Assembly (NCBI GenBank): GCA_034007745.1
Contig: JAVEQI010000025.1
Location: 1-49,105, forward strand
Length of the DNA stretch: 49,105 bases
Source: Desulforapulum sp034007745
GTDB lineage: Bacteria; Desulfobacterota; Desulfobacteria; Desulfobacterales; Desulfobacteraceae
Reading direction: 5' to 3'
Made by a program: the position numbers and the translations under genes
In this document: one piece after another, positions 1 to 7,430 of the stretch
How the letters are laid out: the number at the start of each line of letters is the position of its first letter
Position numbering within the stretch: position 1 is the first letter of the stretch
Notes under the pieces: model-generated
Databases searched by the model: none
What the model was told of the DNA's origin: nothing
Seen by the model: only the letters and a program-made list of their open reading frames with translations

Positions 1-151
1 GAATCTCCTTTACTGCAAGATTTCTTGCCTCTGAAACTATCAAATCAACCGTTTTTTTATTGAACTCGGAAAAACGCTCATGGTCCACCAACCCGAGCTG
101 TTCATGTAAAACAAAATCTATGTCCCTCCGATCTGAAATCAACTGTGCCAT
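1..151 (-). CDS. Acyl-CoA dehydrogenase, N-terminal fragment (cut by window edge)
   Basis: Only the first 50 codons are in the window; the gene continues off the left edge. The reading frame begins MAQLISDRRDIDFVLHEQLG and continues with FNKKTVDLIVSEARNLA. This pattern (R-D-x-x-F-V-L-H-E followed by a helix ending in the EARNLA segment) is typical of the extra N-terminal domain of DmdC-like acyl-CoA dehydrogenases, FAD enzymes that oxidise acyl-CoA to enoyl-CoA. The ATG is preceded by an AGGAGA ribosome-binding site (complement of 162-167), which fixes the start. It diverges from the hydantoinase gene, so the roughly 215 bp between them should hold both promoters. The family assignment rests on a short N-terminus and the substrate is unknown. 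Confidence 0.65.
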   Translation of the reverse strand, partial: MAQLISDRRDIDFVLHEQLGLVDHERFSEFNKKTVDLIVSEARNLAVKEI

Positions 152-367
152 AATTTTATTTTCTCCTGTTTCCTTGTTGCGAACTTACCTGTTGAATGAT
201 TCTATGATTTCAATGAAAACTCTACCTTTCCTAAGCCAATAAGCTTTGAAAGTCAACATGTGTACCGCAAAATCTGATTGACATCTTTTTTCTTTTCTGG
301 TTTGCTCTCAAATTAAGGGTCACAACTTAACAACGGTTCATTATAGAGGGCAATATTCAGGATACCC

Positions 368-2092
368 ATGCTAATCGGACTAGATGTCGGCGGAACCCAC
401 ACAGATGCAGTTCTGCTTGATAAAACAGGACTCAAGCGAAATGTCAAGGTAGCAACAGATTCCCTGGATCTATTCAACACTGTTCTTTCAGGTCTCAACC
501 TTCTGCTTGAAGGAATCGATCCCCTTATGATCACCCGGATTGTCCTCAGCACCACACTCACCACAAATGCCGTTATTCAACAGCAGACCGAACCTGTGGG
601 AATTATAGTAAGCTCAGGGCCAGGCATTGATCCAATGTATTTTCGCAGGGGGAAATATTACTTCCCGGTTTCAGGCTCCATCGACCACAGGGGAAGAGAA
701 CGAAGCCCGGTCAATCCCCACGAAATCCTCGCCATTTCAAAAACACTCAAAGAAAAAGGGGTCAAACACGTGGGGGTAATTGGGAAATTTTCCCCCAGAA
801 ACCCCTTTCACGAACTTATGATCAAGGAAATTCTGGTCAAAGATTTCGATAAAATTTTCCTCGGTCACCACGTGTCGGGAAACCTCAACTTCCCAAGGAG
901 GATCGCAACTGTTCTCCTAAACACCTCTGTCTACAGCATCCATCGATCATTTTTCAATGCGGTCAAGCGATCCCTTGAACAAAAGGGACTCATGGCGCCA
1001 ATCCAGATTCTCAAGGCCGACGGAGGCACCATGAGCCTTGAGGCTTCCATGGAATTCCCTGGCCAGGCCATTCTTTCGGGACCCGCAGCAAGCGTCATGG
1101 GCACCCTTGCCCATGCACCGGCCCTTCAGGATGTCCTGGTTCTGGATATAGGTGGAACCACCACAGACATTGCCCTCATGGTGGACCGGGCTCCGCTTCT
1201 GGAACCGGTGGGTATTGGCCGGGGACCCTACAAGAGCCTTATCCGATCCCTGAAAACCCATTCCAAGGGAATAGGCGGGGACAGCCATGTAAGGGTAGAT
1301 GGAAACACCGTAAAAATAGGCCCCCATCGATCCGGACCTGCCATGGCCTTTGGCGGTCCCTTCCCCACCCCCACCGACGCCATGGTAGTCCTTGGCATCA
1401 TGGCAATTGGCAACAGTGAAAAGGCCCTGGAAGGAATAAAGACTATTGCCGAACAATTGGGAACGACTCCGGTTGAAGCCGCTGAAACTATCTTTAAGAC
1501 CTGCTGTGCCATGATCGTCAAAGAAGGTATGAAAATGGTCTCCCACATCAACAGCAAACCCGTATACACGGTGCATGAATTCCTGGAGGGATATCAGATA
1601 AAACCCACTAAAATCCTCCTCCTGGGAGGCCCGGCTCCGTTTTTAGCACCCGAGATCCAACGCCAGTCAGGCATAGATACAATAGCGATCCCAGCAAGCT
1701 GCGTTGCCAATGCAATAGGAGCTGCTCTTGCCCGAACCACCTGCGAGGTATCATTGTATGCAGACACAGAGCAGGGAATCGCAACAGCACCTGAAGAGGA
1801 TTACAGCGAGCCCATTTCCAAGGGATACACCGAGGATGATTTCATTGAAACAGCCTACACCCTTATCCACGGGAAAGCCCTTCGATCGGGATCCGATCCA
1901 GAGGATCTTGAAATCGAAGTGATCGAATTTCAAAAGTTCAACATTGTCCGTAAGTTTTCCACCCAGGGTAAGCTTTACCGGGCTAAACTCCAGGTAAAAC
2001 CCGGATTGATCAAGGGGTATGACGATGTTTATAACTCGTTAAACGAAACGTTCAAGGACTCCTTTTGCGAAACCATGGGGGCAAAATGCTGA
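368..2092 (+). CDS. Hydantoinase/oxoprolinase (HyuA) family protein
   Basis: A 574-residue ASKHA-fold protein of the hydantoinase A/5-oxoprolinase family, which hydrolyses cyclic amides with ATP or carboxylates ketone-like substrates. Visible landmarks are the N-terminal phosphate loop GLDVGGTHTDAV (residues 4-15), a second phosphate motif LDIGGTTTDIAL near residue 258, and a C-terminal adenosine-loop-like LLGGPAPF near residue 418. It is shorter than classical HyuA (about 680-700 residues) and no HyuB partner lies next to it, so the substrate cannot be given. Its stop overlaps the start of the downstream histone-deacetylase-like gene (ATGCTGA), indicating translational coupling and a shared function. 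The pair may handle an amide-type substrate (inference). Confidence 0.85.
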   Translation: MLIGLDVGGTHTDAVLLDKTGLKRNVKVATDSLDLFNTVLSGLNLLLEGIDPLMITRIVLSTTLTTNAVIQQQTEPVGIIVSSGPGIDPMYFRRGKYYFPVSGSIDHRGRERSPVNPHEILAISKTLKEKGVKHVGVIGKFSPRNPFHELMIKEILVKDFDKIFLGHHVSGNLNFPRRIATVLLNTSVYSIHRSFFNAVKRSLEQKGLMAPIQILKADGGTMSLEASMEFPGQAILSGPAASVMGTLAHAPALQDVLVLDIGGTTTDIALMVDRAPLLEPVGIGRGPYKSLIRSLKTHSKGIGGDSHVRVDGNTVKIGPHRSGPAMAFGGPFPTPTDAMVVLGIMAIGNSEKALEGIKTIAEQLGTTPVEAAETIFKTCCAMIVKEGMKMVSHINSKPVYTVHEFLEGYQIKPTKILLLGGPAPFLAPEIQRQSGIDTIAIPASCVANAIGAALARTTCEVSLYADTEQGIATAPEEDYSEPISKGYTEDDFIETAYTLIHGKALRSGSDPEDLEIEVIEFQKFNIVRKFSTQGKLYRAKLQVKPGLIKGYDDVYNSLNETFKDSFCETMGAKC

Positions 2093-3396
2093 AGGCAAAC
2101 AAACGAACCGGTCTTGTTTTTTTCCCGGCATTTGACTGGGCCATAAATTCGACCCATCCGGAAAGAGAAGAGCGACTGCTCTATACCCAGGACCAGGTCA
2201 TGGAAGAGGGTGTTTTCGACATAAACGGCATCAAGGAATACAAGCCGGAAATGATCACCCCCAAAGAAATCCAGCGGGTGCATTTCTGCGTTCCAGACGA
2301 GGCCGCGATCACCACCGAATCCCATCTAATCAGCGCAGGCGGAGCCAAGGTCATAGCAAGGGCAGTCATGGAAAAAGAGATTGACTGCGGTTTTGCCCTG
2401 ATCAGGCCGCCGGGTCACCACGCCATGCGGGTTGCCCACGGAGGAAGGGGATTTTGTCACATCAACATGGAATCGATAATGGTGGAGTACCTGCGCCAGG
2501 AACACGGCATAAAAAAAGTGGCTATTGTGGATACCGACTGCCACCACGGGGACGGAACCAACGACATCTACTGGCATGACCCCGACACTCTGTTCATCAG
2601 CCTTCACCAGGACGGGCGCACCCTCTACCCTGGAACTGGATTCACCCATGATCTTGGCGGCCCCAACGCAAAGGGTTTCTGCCTTAACATCCCCCTTCCG
2701 CCGGGAACGGCAACCGAAGGGTACCTCTATATGATCAACAACACGGTGCTGCCCATACTCGAAGAGTTCAAGCCCGACATGATCATCAACTCAGCAGGCC
2801 AGGACAACCATTACACAGACCCCTTGACCAACATGAAATTTTCAGCCCAGGGCTATGCCGAACTCACCCGCCTTTTAAGACCCGATATCGCAGTTCTCGA
2901 AGGGGGATATTCCATCGAAGGTGCACTGCCCTATGTCAACCTTGGCATTATACTGGCCCTGGCAGACATGGACTTCAGCGGGGTTGTGGAACCCGATTAC
3001 GACCCCGAAAACCTCAGGCAGGAACCCCATGTAACCAGGGCGATCAAGCAGACCTCAGACGTGATCAACCGCTATTGGAAACAACGCATGGAACTCAGGG
3101 AAAAGGCAGGGCCCCATGGCGAAATCCAGCAGCGCAACAGGGAGATTTTCTACGACACGGACAGCATCCTTGAACGACAAAAGGAAAAAATCCGAATCTG
3201 CAGGGACTGCGCCGGTGCCTTACAGATCGACTCCCAGGCATCCACGGGCAACCATGTCCTCTGCGTCCACATTCCTTTTAATGCGTGCAAACATTGCCAG
3301 GAGACAGGGTACGATATGTTTGAGCGGGCAGACATGAAAAAGTTTAACAGGGCATATCTCCAGGACAGGCCCCGGGATATATACACGATTAAATAG
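2086..3396 (+). CDS. Histone deacetylase family (acetylpolyamine amidohydrolase-like) with C-terminal zinc ribbon
   Basis: A 436-residue arginase/deacetylase-fold hydrolase. The zinc and catalytic motifs of class II-like deacetylases are present: RPPGHHA (about residue 107), the metal ligands in DTDCHHGDGT (about residue 148), GQD followed by DPL (about 236) and the terminal LEGGYS loop. Such enzymes remove acyl groups from lysine, polyamines or other amines. Beyond the catalytic domain is a roughly 70-residue tail with CxxC at about 371-374 and a second CxxC pair near 401-404, which looks like a zinc ribbon and is unusual for the family. I chose the ATG overlapping the upstream stop because GGGGG lies just before it; a TTG seven codons earlier is less likely. 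The bacterial substrate is not predictable. Confidence 0.85.
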   Translation: MLKANKRTGLVFFPAFDWAINSTHPEREERLLYTQDQVMEEGVFDINGIKEYKPEMITPKEIQRVHFCVPDEAAITTESHLISAGGAKVIARAVMEKEIDCGFALIRPPGHHAMRVAHGGRGFCHINMESIMVEYLRQEHGIKKVAIVDTDCHHGDGTNDIYWHDPDTLFISLHQDGRTLYPGTGFTHDLGGPNAKGFCLNIPLPPGTATEGYLYMINNTVLPILEEFKPDMIINSAGQDNHYTDPLTNMKFSAQGYAELTRLLRPDIAVLEGGYSIEGALPYVNLGIILALADMDFSGVVEPDYDPENLRQEPHVTRAIKQTSDVINRYWKQRMELREKAGPHGEIQQRNREIFYDTDSILERQKEKIRICRDCAGALQIDSQASTGNHVLCVHIPFNACKHCQETGYDMFERADMKKFNRAYLQDRPRDIYTIK

Positions 3397-3457
3397 TAGA
3401 CAGTAGTGGGTAGTGGGTACAGCAATTTTCTTATTTTAAACGTCAGAGTAGAGGGCG

Positions 3458-3543
3458 GGCGGCAGTCGGTATCCCCTTGCTGAACATAAGAAACAAAGGG
3501 GATCAGATTTTCTTCATTCAGCAAGGGGATACCGATTGCCGCC
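3458..3543. repeat. 27-bp inverted repeat (hairpin) upstream of epmA
   Basis: The arms GGCGGCAGTCGGTATCCCCT.. (3458-3484) and its reverse complement (3517-3543) match over 27 bases with a single G-U-compatible difference and a 32-base loop. No T-run follows, so it is not a plain terminator for the upstream gene. It lies directly before the preferred epmA start and could form a strong mRNA hairpin in the leader. A short heptanucleotide run (GTAGTGG/GTAGTGGGT, 3402-3420) precedes it. It may be a REP-like element or a leader structure. Confidence 0.8.
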
Positions 3544-3586
3544 TCTAGTGCAAAATCAAAACTGCTGTAAAGGAAAGAAAGAAATT

Positions 3587-4480
3587 TTGGACAATTTGAA
3601 ACAGAGGGACGGGATCATCCGGGCCATGCGAAACTATTTTTACGGGGAGGGTTTCCTTGAGGTTGAAACCCCGATACGTATTCCGGCACCGGCACCCGAG
3701 GCCCACATCGACTCGTTTGAGTCTGACGGCTGGTTTCTCCAGTCTTCACCGGAACTTGCCATGAAACGCCTCCTTTCAAGGGGGCATTCCAGGATTTTCC
3801 AGATCTGCAAATGTTTCAGAAGGGATGAGCGGGGCAGCCTTCACCTGACCGAGATGACCATGCTGGAGTGGTACATAACAGGCTGCACCTATCTAAACCT
3901 GATGGAACAGTGCAGGGGGCTTATCCGACATATCGCAAGGGAAACAGGATGCGGACACAGCCTCAAATACCAGGGAAAAACCATCGATATAGGGTCGTCC
4001 TGGGAGAAAATCACGGTTAAAGAGGCCTTTAAGCGATACACCTCCTCCACCATGGAAAGGGCCATGGCTGACGACAGGTTTGACGAAATAATAGCCTTTG
4101 AGATTGAACCTGAGCTTGGCATAAAGGTTCCCACCCTTATCATAGACTTTCCCGCACCCATGGCAGCCCTGGCACGGCTGAAACCCGACGATCCAAAATT
4201 TGCCGAAAGATTTGAACTCTACATTGGCGGCATCGAGCTTGCCAACGGTTTTTCTGAGCTTGTTGACCCGGTTGAGCAGAGAACCAGGTTTGAACAGGCG
4301 ACGAAGATCCGCACCCTTTTAAACAAACCCGCCACACCCATGCCCGAACCCTTTCTCAGGGATCTTAAAAACATGCCCCAGGCTGCGGGCATTGCCCTGG
4401 GAGTAGATAGGCTTGTGATGCTGTTCACGGATTGCGCTGAAATCGATCAGGTAGTTGCCTTTACTCCGGAAAATCTTTAA
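3587..4480 (+). CDS. epmA: EF-P beta-lysyl transferase EpmA (GenX/PoxA), class II lysyl-tRNA synthetase paralogue
   Basis: A 297-residue protein equivalent to the catalytic core of class II LysRS without the anticodon-binding domain. EpmA ligates (R)-beta-lysine to a lysine of elongation factor P, helping ribosomes through polyproline stretches. Class II motif 2 is visible (FRRDERG...TEMTMLEWY, about residues 78-100), as is motif 3 (GIALGVDRLVML, about 267-278). I chose TTG at 3587 because AGGAAAG lies nine bases upstream and the family similarity begins there; an earlier in-frame TTG at 3536 sits inside the inverted repeat and would add 17 non-homologous residues. Neither epmB (lysine 2,3-aminomutase) nor efp is adjacent. 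Its stop shares a TTAA with the convergent DUF134 gene. Confidence 0.9.
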   Translation: MDNLKQRDGIIRAMRNYFYGEGFLEVETPIRIPAPAPEAHIDSFESDGWFLQSSPELAMKRLLSRGHSRIFQICKCFRRDERGSLHLTEMTMLEWYITGCTYLNLMEQCRGLIRHIARETGCGHSLKYQGKTIDIGSSWEKITVKEAFKRYTSSTMERAMADDRFDEIIAFEIEPELGIKVPTLIIDFPAPMAALARLKPDDPKFAERFELYIGGIELANGFSELVDPVEQRTRFEQATKIRTLLNKPATPMPEPFLRDLKNMPQAAGIALGVDRLVMLFTDCAEIDQVVAFTPENL

Positions 4481-4896
4481 TCAGTCGATATAATGCGCTG
4501 CACATCAGCGCTGTCACACAGGGGACACCCCTTGGGGCGACCGGTTCCAGGCGGTTCTGTCCATCTATGACTGCAGGCCATGCAGAGAAAAACCCGCTGG
4601 GTAATCACGATCTCGTAATTTCCTCCCTGGACAGAGATAGCCTTTCCATTTATGATTGCATCGGCAATGGTAGTTCTCGCATTCCTTAAAATGCGTCCAA
4701 AGGTGGCCCGGGAGACCCCCATCTGCTGGCCGCCCTCCTCGTGGGAAAGGCCCTCGAGATCTGCCAATCGAACCGCCTCCCTCTCATCAACAGTGAGACG
4801 CACCTCCTCAAGATCAAACATGGGAATGCCCCTTGGTTTAAAATAACTGACCTCGGGCTTATACCCGACCCGCCTGCTGATTACCGGTCTGACCAT
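4477..4896 (-). CDS. DUF134 family (UPF0251) putative DNA-binding protein
   Basis: A 139-residue protein. The N-terminal half carries a sigma-70 region-4-like helix-turn-helix (LADLEGLSHEEGGQQMGVSR followed by ATFGRILRNAR, about residues 44-75), as in UPF0251 regulators. The C-terminal tail has CMAC and CPLC cysteine pairs (about residues 105 and 124), a likely metal or zinc site. Members are small putative transcriptional regulators with mostly unknown targets. It is transcribed alone, convergent with epmA, and the two stop codons overlap in one TTAA. No operator is recognisable. Confidence 0.85.
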   Translation of the reverse strand: MVRPVISRRVGYKPEVSYFKPRGIPMFDLEEVRLTVDEREAVRLADLEGLSHEEGGQQMGVSRATFGRILRNARTTIADAIINGKAISVQGGNYEIVITQRVFLCMACSHRWTEPPGTGRPKGCPLCDSADVQRIISTD

Positions 4897-4977
4897 TTCA
4901 ACTCTTCAACTCGCTGGGCAAGGGATTTAAATGAGATCCCCCATATTAATTATTGGATTAACACCTGGGGAAACGGC

Positions 4978-5020
4978 AAAAAGGAGGGGATTCTCCCTAT
5001 TCGAAGAAAACCCCCTCCTG
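4978..5020 (-). terminator. Intrinsic terminator of sat
   Basis: Read on the minus strand, AGGAGGGG (complement of 5012-5019) pairs with CCCCTCCT (complement of 4982-4989), and five T residues follow. It lies about 65 bp after the sat stop codon. Confidence 0.8.
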
Positions 5021-5084
5021 CTATCTATGCTATCTATCTTACTAAACCTGCAAAAAAACTAAATCAATACCCACACCGGGGTGT

Positions 5085-6362
5085 TTACATCTTGGTTCCT
5101 TCGGCATGGCTCTGGAGCTTGATTTCTACCTTGTCCTTGAGGCCTGCATAGTACTTTCTCAGAATAACAAGTACCTCTTCACGGCCAAAGTGATCAACAA
5201 CCTCCTCGTTGTTGGAAAGGGCGTGGCGCAGCTTTGTGCCGGAAAGAATGACCCTATCGTCCTTGCCGTGGGGGCAGGTTTTCATGGAGGCCATACCGTC
5301 ACACTTGTGGCAGTAGAAAGTCCAGTCAATCTTGAGGGGCTCGCAGAGAAGGGCCTTGCCGGGCTCTTCAGGAGTCGGGATCGCATCAAAAATCTCCTGG
5401 GCCTCAAACAATGTGTAGAAATCACCAACGCCTGCATGGTCGCGGCCGATGATCATCCTGTTTACGCCATAGTTCTGACGGAAGGTTGCATGGAGAAGGG
5501 CCTCACGGGGTCCTGCATAACGCATGTCAAGGGGATATCCTGCATTTAGAACATGCTCGGGAACAAAGTATCCCTTGATCAGGGTGTCGATGCACTTGAT
5601 GCGAACGTCTGCCGGGATATCGCCGGGTTTGAGGCTACCGATCAGGGAGTGGATGAGAACACCATCACATACGTCAAGGGCGATCTTGCAAAGATGCTCG
5701 TGGGAACGATGCATGGGGTTACGAAGCTGCATAGCGGCAACGTTTGCCCATCCACGCTCGTCAAAGATGGCACGAACCTGCTTGGGGGAAAGGTAAACGT
5801 CCTTAAATTTTTCGGGGAACTCACCCTCGGAAAGAACCTTTACAGGGCCTGCAAGGCAGAACTCTTTTCTCGCCATAACAGCCTGGACACCGGGGTGATC
5901 CTCCATTGCGGTTTTCCAGAATACGTCGTCGGCAGACTCTTCGCCATGACCCTTGTAGACCTTCTCGCACTCCCATTTTTTATCATCTTCGGTCATCTCG
6001 AATTTCTCGGTGACCTTCATGGTGGCAAATGTCTCACCTTTTCTCTCAAGGGTGATCTCATCGCCTACCTTGATCTCTGCGGCATCTGCTTTGGATGCGT
6101 CAAGCATAACAGGCACAGGCCAGAAAGTACCGTCTGCAAGCAGAAAGTCTGCACAAACGCCTTTCCAGTCAGCCTTGGTCATAAAACCTCCAAGGGGGCT
6201 AAATCCACCAATTCCCATCATGATAAGATCACCCTTTACCTGGGAGCTGATCTCAATTTTTTTCAGTCCTGCAGCTTTTTTCTGTTCTGCTGCCAATTCT
6301 GCGCCTTCAAGCTTGCAGCATACAAGTCCTTTTCCACCGTGTGGTGCAACTAATTTAGACAT
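5085..6362 (-). CDS. sat: Sulfate adenylyltransferase (ATP sulfurylase)
   Basis: A 425-residue homo-oligomeric ATP sulfurylase that activates sulfate to adenosine 5'-phosphosulfate (APS), the first cytoplasmic step of dissimilatory sulfate reduction. Diagnostic motifs are QLRNPMHRSH (about residue 210; the nucleotide-binding QxRNPxHxxH) and GRDHAGVG (about 300). A CxxC...C..H group (CHKCDG...CPHG, about 351-365) matches the metal-binding insertion of sulfate-reducer Sat proteins. Length is normal for this clade. It appears monocistronic here, with its own terminator; aprAB and the Qmo genes are not in the window. The minus-strand start is supported by a GGAGATAGG ribosome-binding site just upstream. 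Confidence 0.97.
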   Translation of the reverse strand: MSKLVAPHGGKGLVCCKLEGAELAAEQKKAAGLKKIEISSQVKGDLIMMGIGGFSPLGGFMTKADWKGVCADFLLADGTFWPVPVMLDASKADAAEIKVGDEITLERKGETFATMKVTEKFEMTEDDKKWECEKVYKGHGEESADDVFWKTAMEDHPGVQAVMARKEFCLAGPVKVLSEGEFPEKFKDVYLSPKQVRAIFDERGWANVAAMQLRNPMHRSHEHLCKIALDVCDGVLIHSLIGSLKPGDIPADVRIKCIDTLIKGYFVPEHVLNAGYPLDMRYAGPREALLHATFRQNYGVNRMIIGRDHAGVGDFYTLFEAQEIFDAIPTPEEPGKALLCEPLKIDWTFYCHKCDGMASMKTCPHGKDDRVILSGTKLRHALSNNEEVVDHFGREEVLVILRKYYAGLKDKVEIKLQSHAEGTKM

Positions 6363-6448
6363 ACTAACCTATCTCCTTATTTTATATTAACAACAATAAA
6401 TGTTATACCAAACATTTATCCAAATTTTATTTAAAACTACTACTTCAT

Positions 6449-7111
6449 CTAATCGTCATTGCCCTTTTTGTCAAGAACATTTATTGGTTTATCAATATTG
6501 AGCAACTCCCCGATGGCGGCCATTGAATTAAAATGAAAATCAGCCGTGAGGGAAAGATTGTTGAAAGCCACAAAAAATGTTCCGGCAGCAGCTGCTGCCA
6601 TTTGATCAAAGCTTGAATCACCAACAAAAAGGATTTCCCTGGCCTTCAGTTCAAACTGATCCATGATTTTAAAAAGCTGGTCCGGGGCGGGCTTTGGATT
6701 TTCAACATCTGCGGCTGTGACAATAGATTCAAAACGATGTCCAAGGTCAAAGACTCTTACAACCTCGGCCATTGTGTTGGTTCTGTTTGTGGCAACGGCT
6801 CTTATATACTCACGCTCCTTGAGCCTGTCCAGCAAATGGATCAACCCGGGCTCGATGGTCATGAGGGAGATAAACTCCCCATAGTTGAATCCTTGCATGT
6901 AATCAAAGACACCGGTAAGATCCTGTCGCTCAGGAAATAGATAGGCAATGGCCTCTTTTACCGAAAACATGTGGACCTTGATAAACTGGGACCGGGTCAG
7001 GGGAGGTTTGTTAAAGTGGTCGAGAACTCGATTATAATAGCGTTTATTCACCTCTGCCGTATCAAACATCACACCGTCGCAGTCAAAGACCACTGCTTTT
7101 ATTTTATTCAT
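6449..7111 (-). CDS. HAD superfamily hydrolase, phosphoglycolate-phosphatase-like
   Basis: A 220-residue HAD phosphatase. Motif I is FDCDGVMFDT (nucleophile and acid/base aspartates near residues 9 and 11), motif II lies in AVATNRTN, the motif III lysine is in NPKPAP, and motif IV is LFVGDSSFD. The helical cap sits between motifs I and II, as in Gph/PpaX-type enzymes; the substrate is not predictable. I chose ATG at 7111, preceded by GAGGAAGA; a TTG two codons earlier lies too close to that site. The 5' end and leader are duplicated beyond the N-gap, so the gene itself appears intact and the duplication is an assembly matter. Confidence 0.88.
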   Translation of the reverse strand: MNKIKAVVFDCDGVMFDTAEVNKRYYNRVLDHFNKPPLTRSQFIKVHMFSVKEAIAYLFPERQDLTGVFDYMQGFNYGEFISLMTIEPGLIHLLDRLKEREYIRAVATNRTNTMAEVVRVFDLGHRFESIVTAADVENPKPAPDQLFKIMDQFELKAREILFVGDSSFDQMAAAAAGTFFVAFNNLSLTADFHFNSMAAIGELLNIDKPINVLDKKGNDD

Positions 7112-7151
7112 GGACAAATCTTCCTCTCTCCTACCTGGATGTTTTTTTATA

Positions 7152-7251
7152 NNNNNNNNNNNNNNNNNNNNNNNNNNNNNNNNNNNNNNNNNNNNNNNNN
7201 NNNNNNNNNNNNNNNNNNNNNNNNNNNNNNNNNNNNNNNNNNNNNNNNNNN
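7152..7251. other. Assembly gap (100 N)
   Basis: Exactly 100 N, the usual placeholder for a gap of unknown size between scaffolded contigs. The bases on its two sides are the same 127-bp sequence, so the real gap is probably zero or negative. Confidence 0.99.
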
Positions 7252-7378
7252 AACTCGATTATAATAGCGTTTATTCACCTCTGCCGTATCAAACATCACA
7301 CCGTCGCAGTCAAAGACCACTGCTTTTATTTTATTCATGGACAAATCTTCCTCTCTCCTACCTGGATGTTTTTTTATA
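7252..7378 (-). pseudogene. Duplicate of the HAD gene 5' end created by contig overlap
   Basis: This block is identical to 7025-7151 (start codon, ribosome-binding site and first 29 codons of the HAD gene). An exact 127-bp copy on both sides of a 100-N gap is what two contigs ending in the same sequence produce. It should not be counted as a second gene. The sequence after it (7379 onward) is the true upstream flank of the HAD gene. Confidence 0.85.
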
Positions 7379-7398
7379 TGAAACACATCCCTTATCTT

Positions 7399-7430
7399 TT
7401 AGCTAACTACTAACTGCTAACAGCTAATTA
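7399..7430. repeat. Heptanucleotide repeat (TTAGCTA/CTAACTG type)
   Basis: Degenerate 7-bp units (TTAGCTA ACTACTA ACTGCTA ACAGCTA) lie just downstream of the DUF1573 gene, and its stop codon is part of the repeat. This is the same repeat class found at 18083, 19040, 19253 and 27719. Confidence 0.7.

Noticed and set aside
4477..4480. Shared TTAA stop of epmA and DUF134 as a special signal
   Set aside because: Overlapping convergent stops are common and need no special explanation.
7147..7386. Second HAD-phosphatase gene across the N-gap
   Set aside because: It is an exact copy of the first 127 bp and runs into N; contig overlap explains it.
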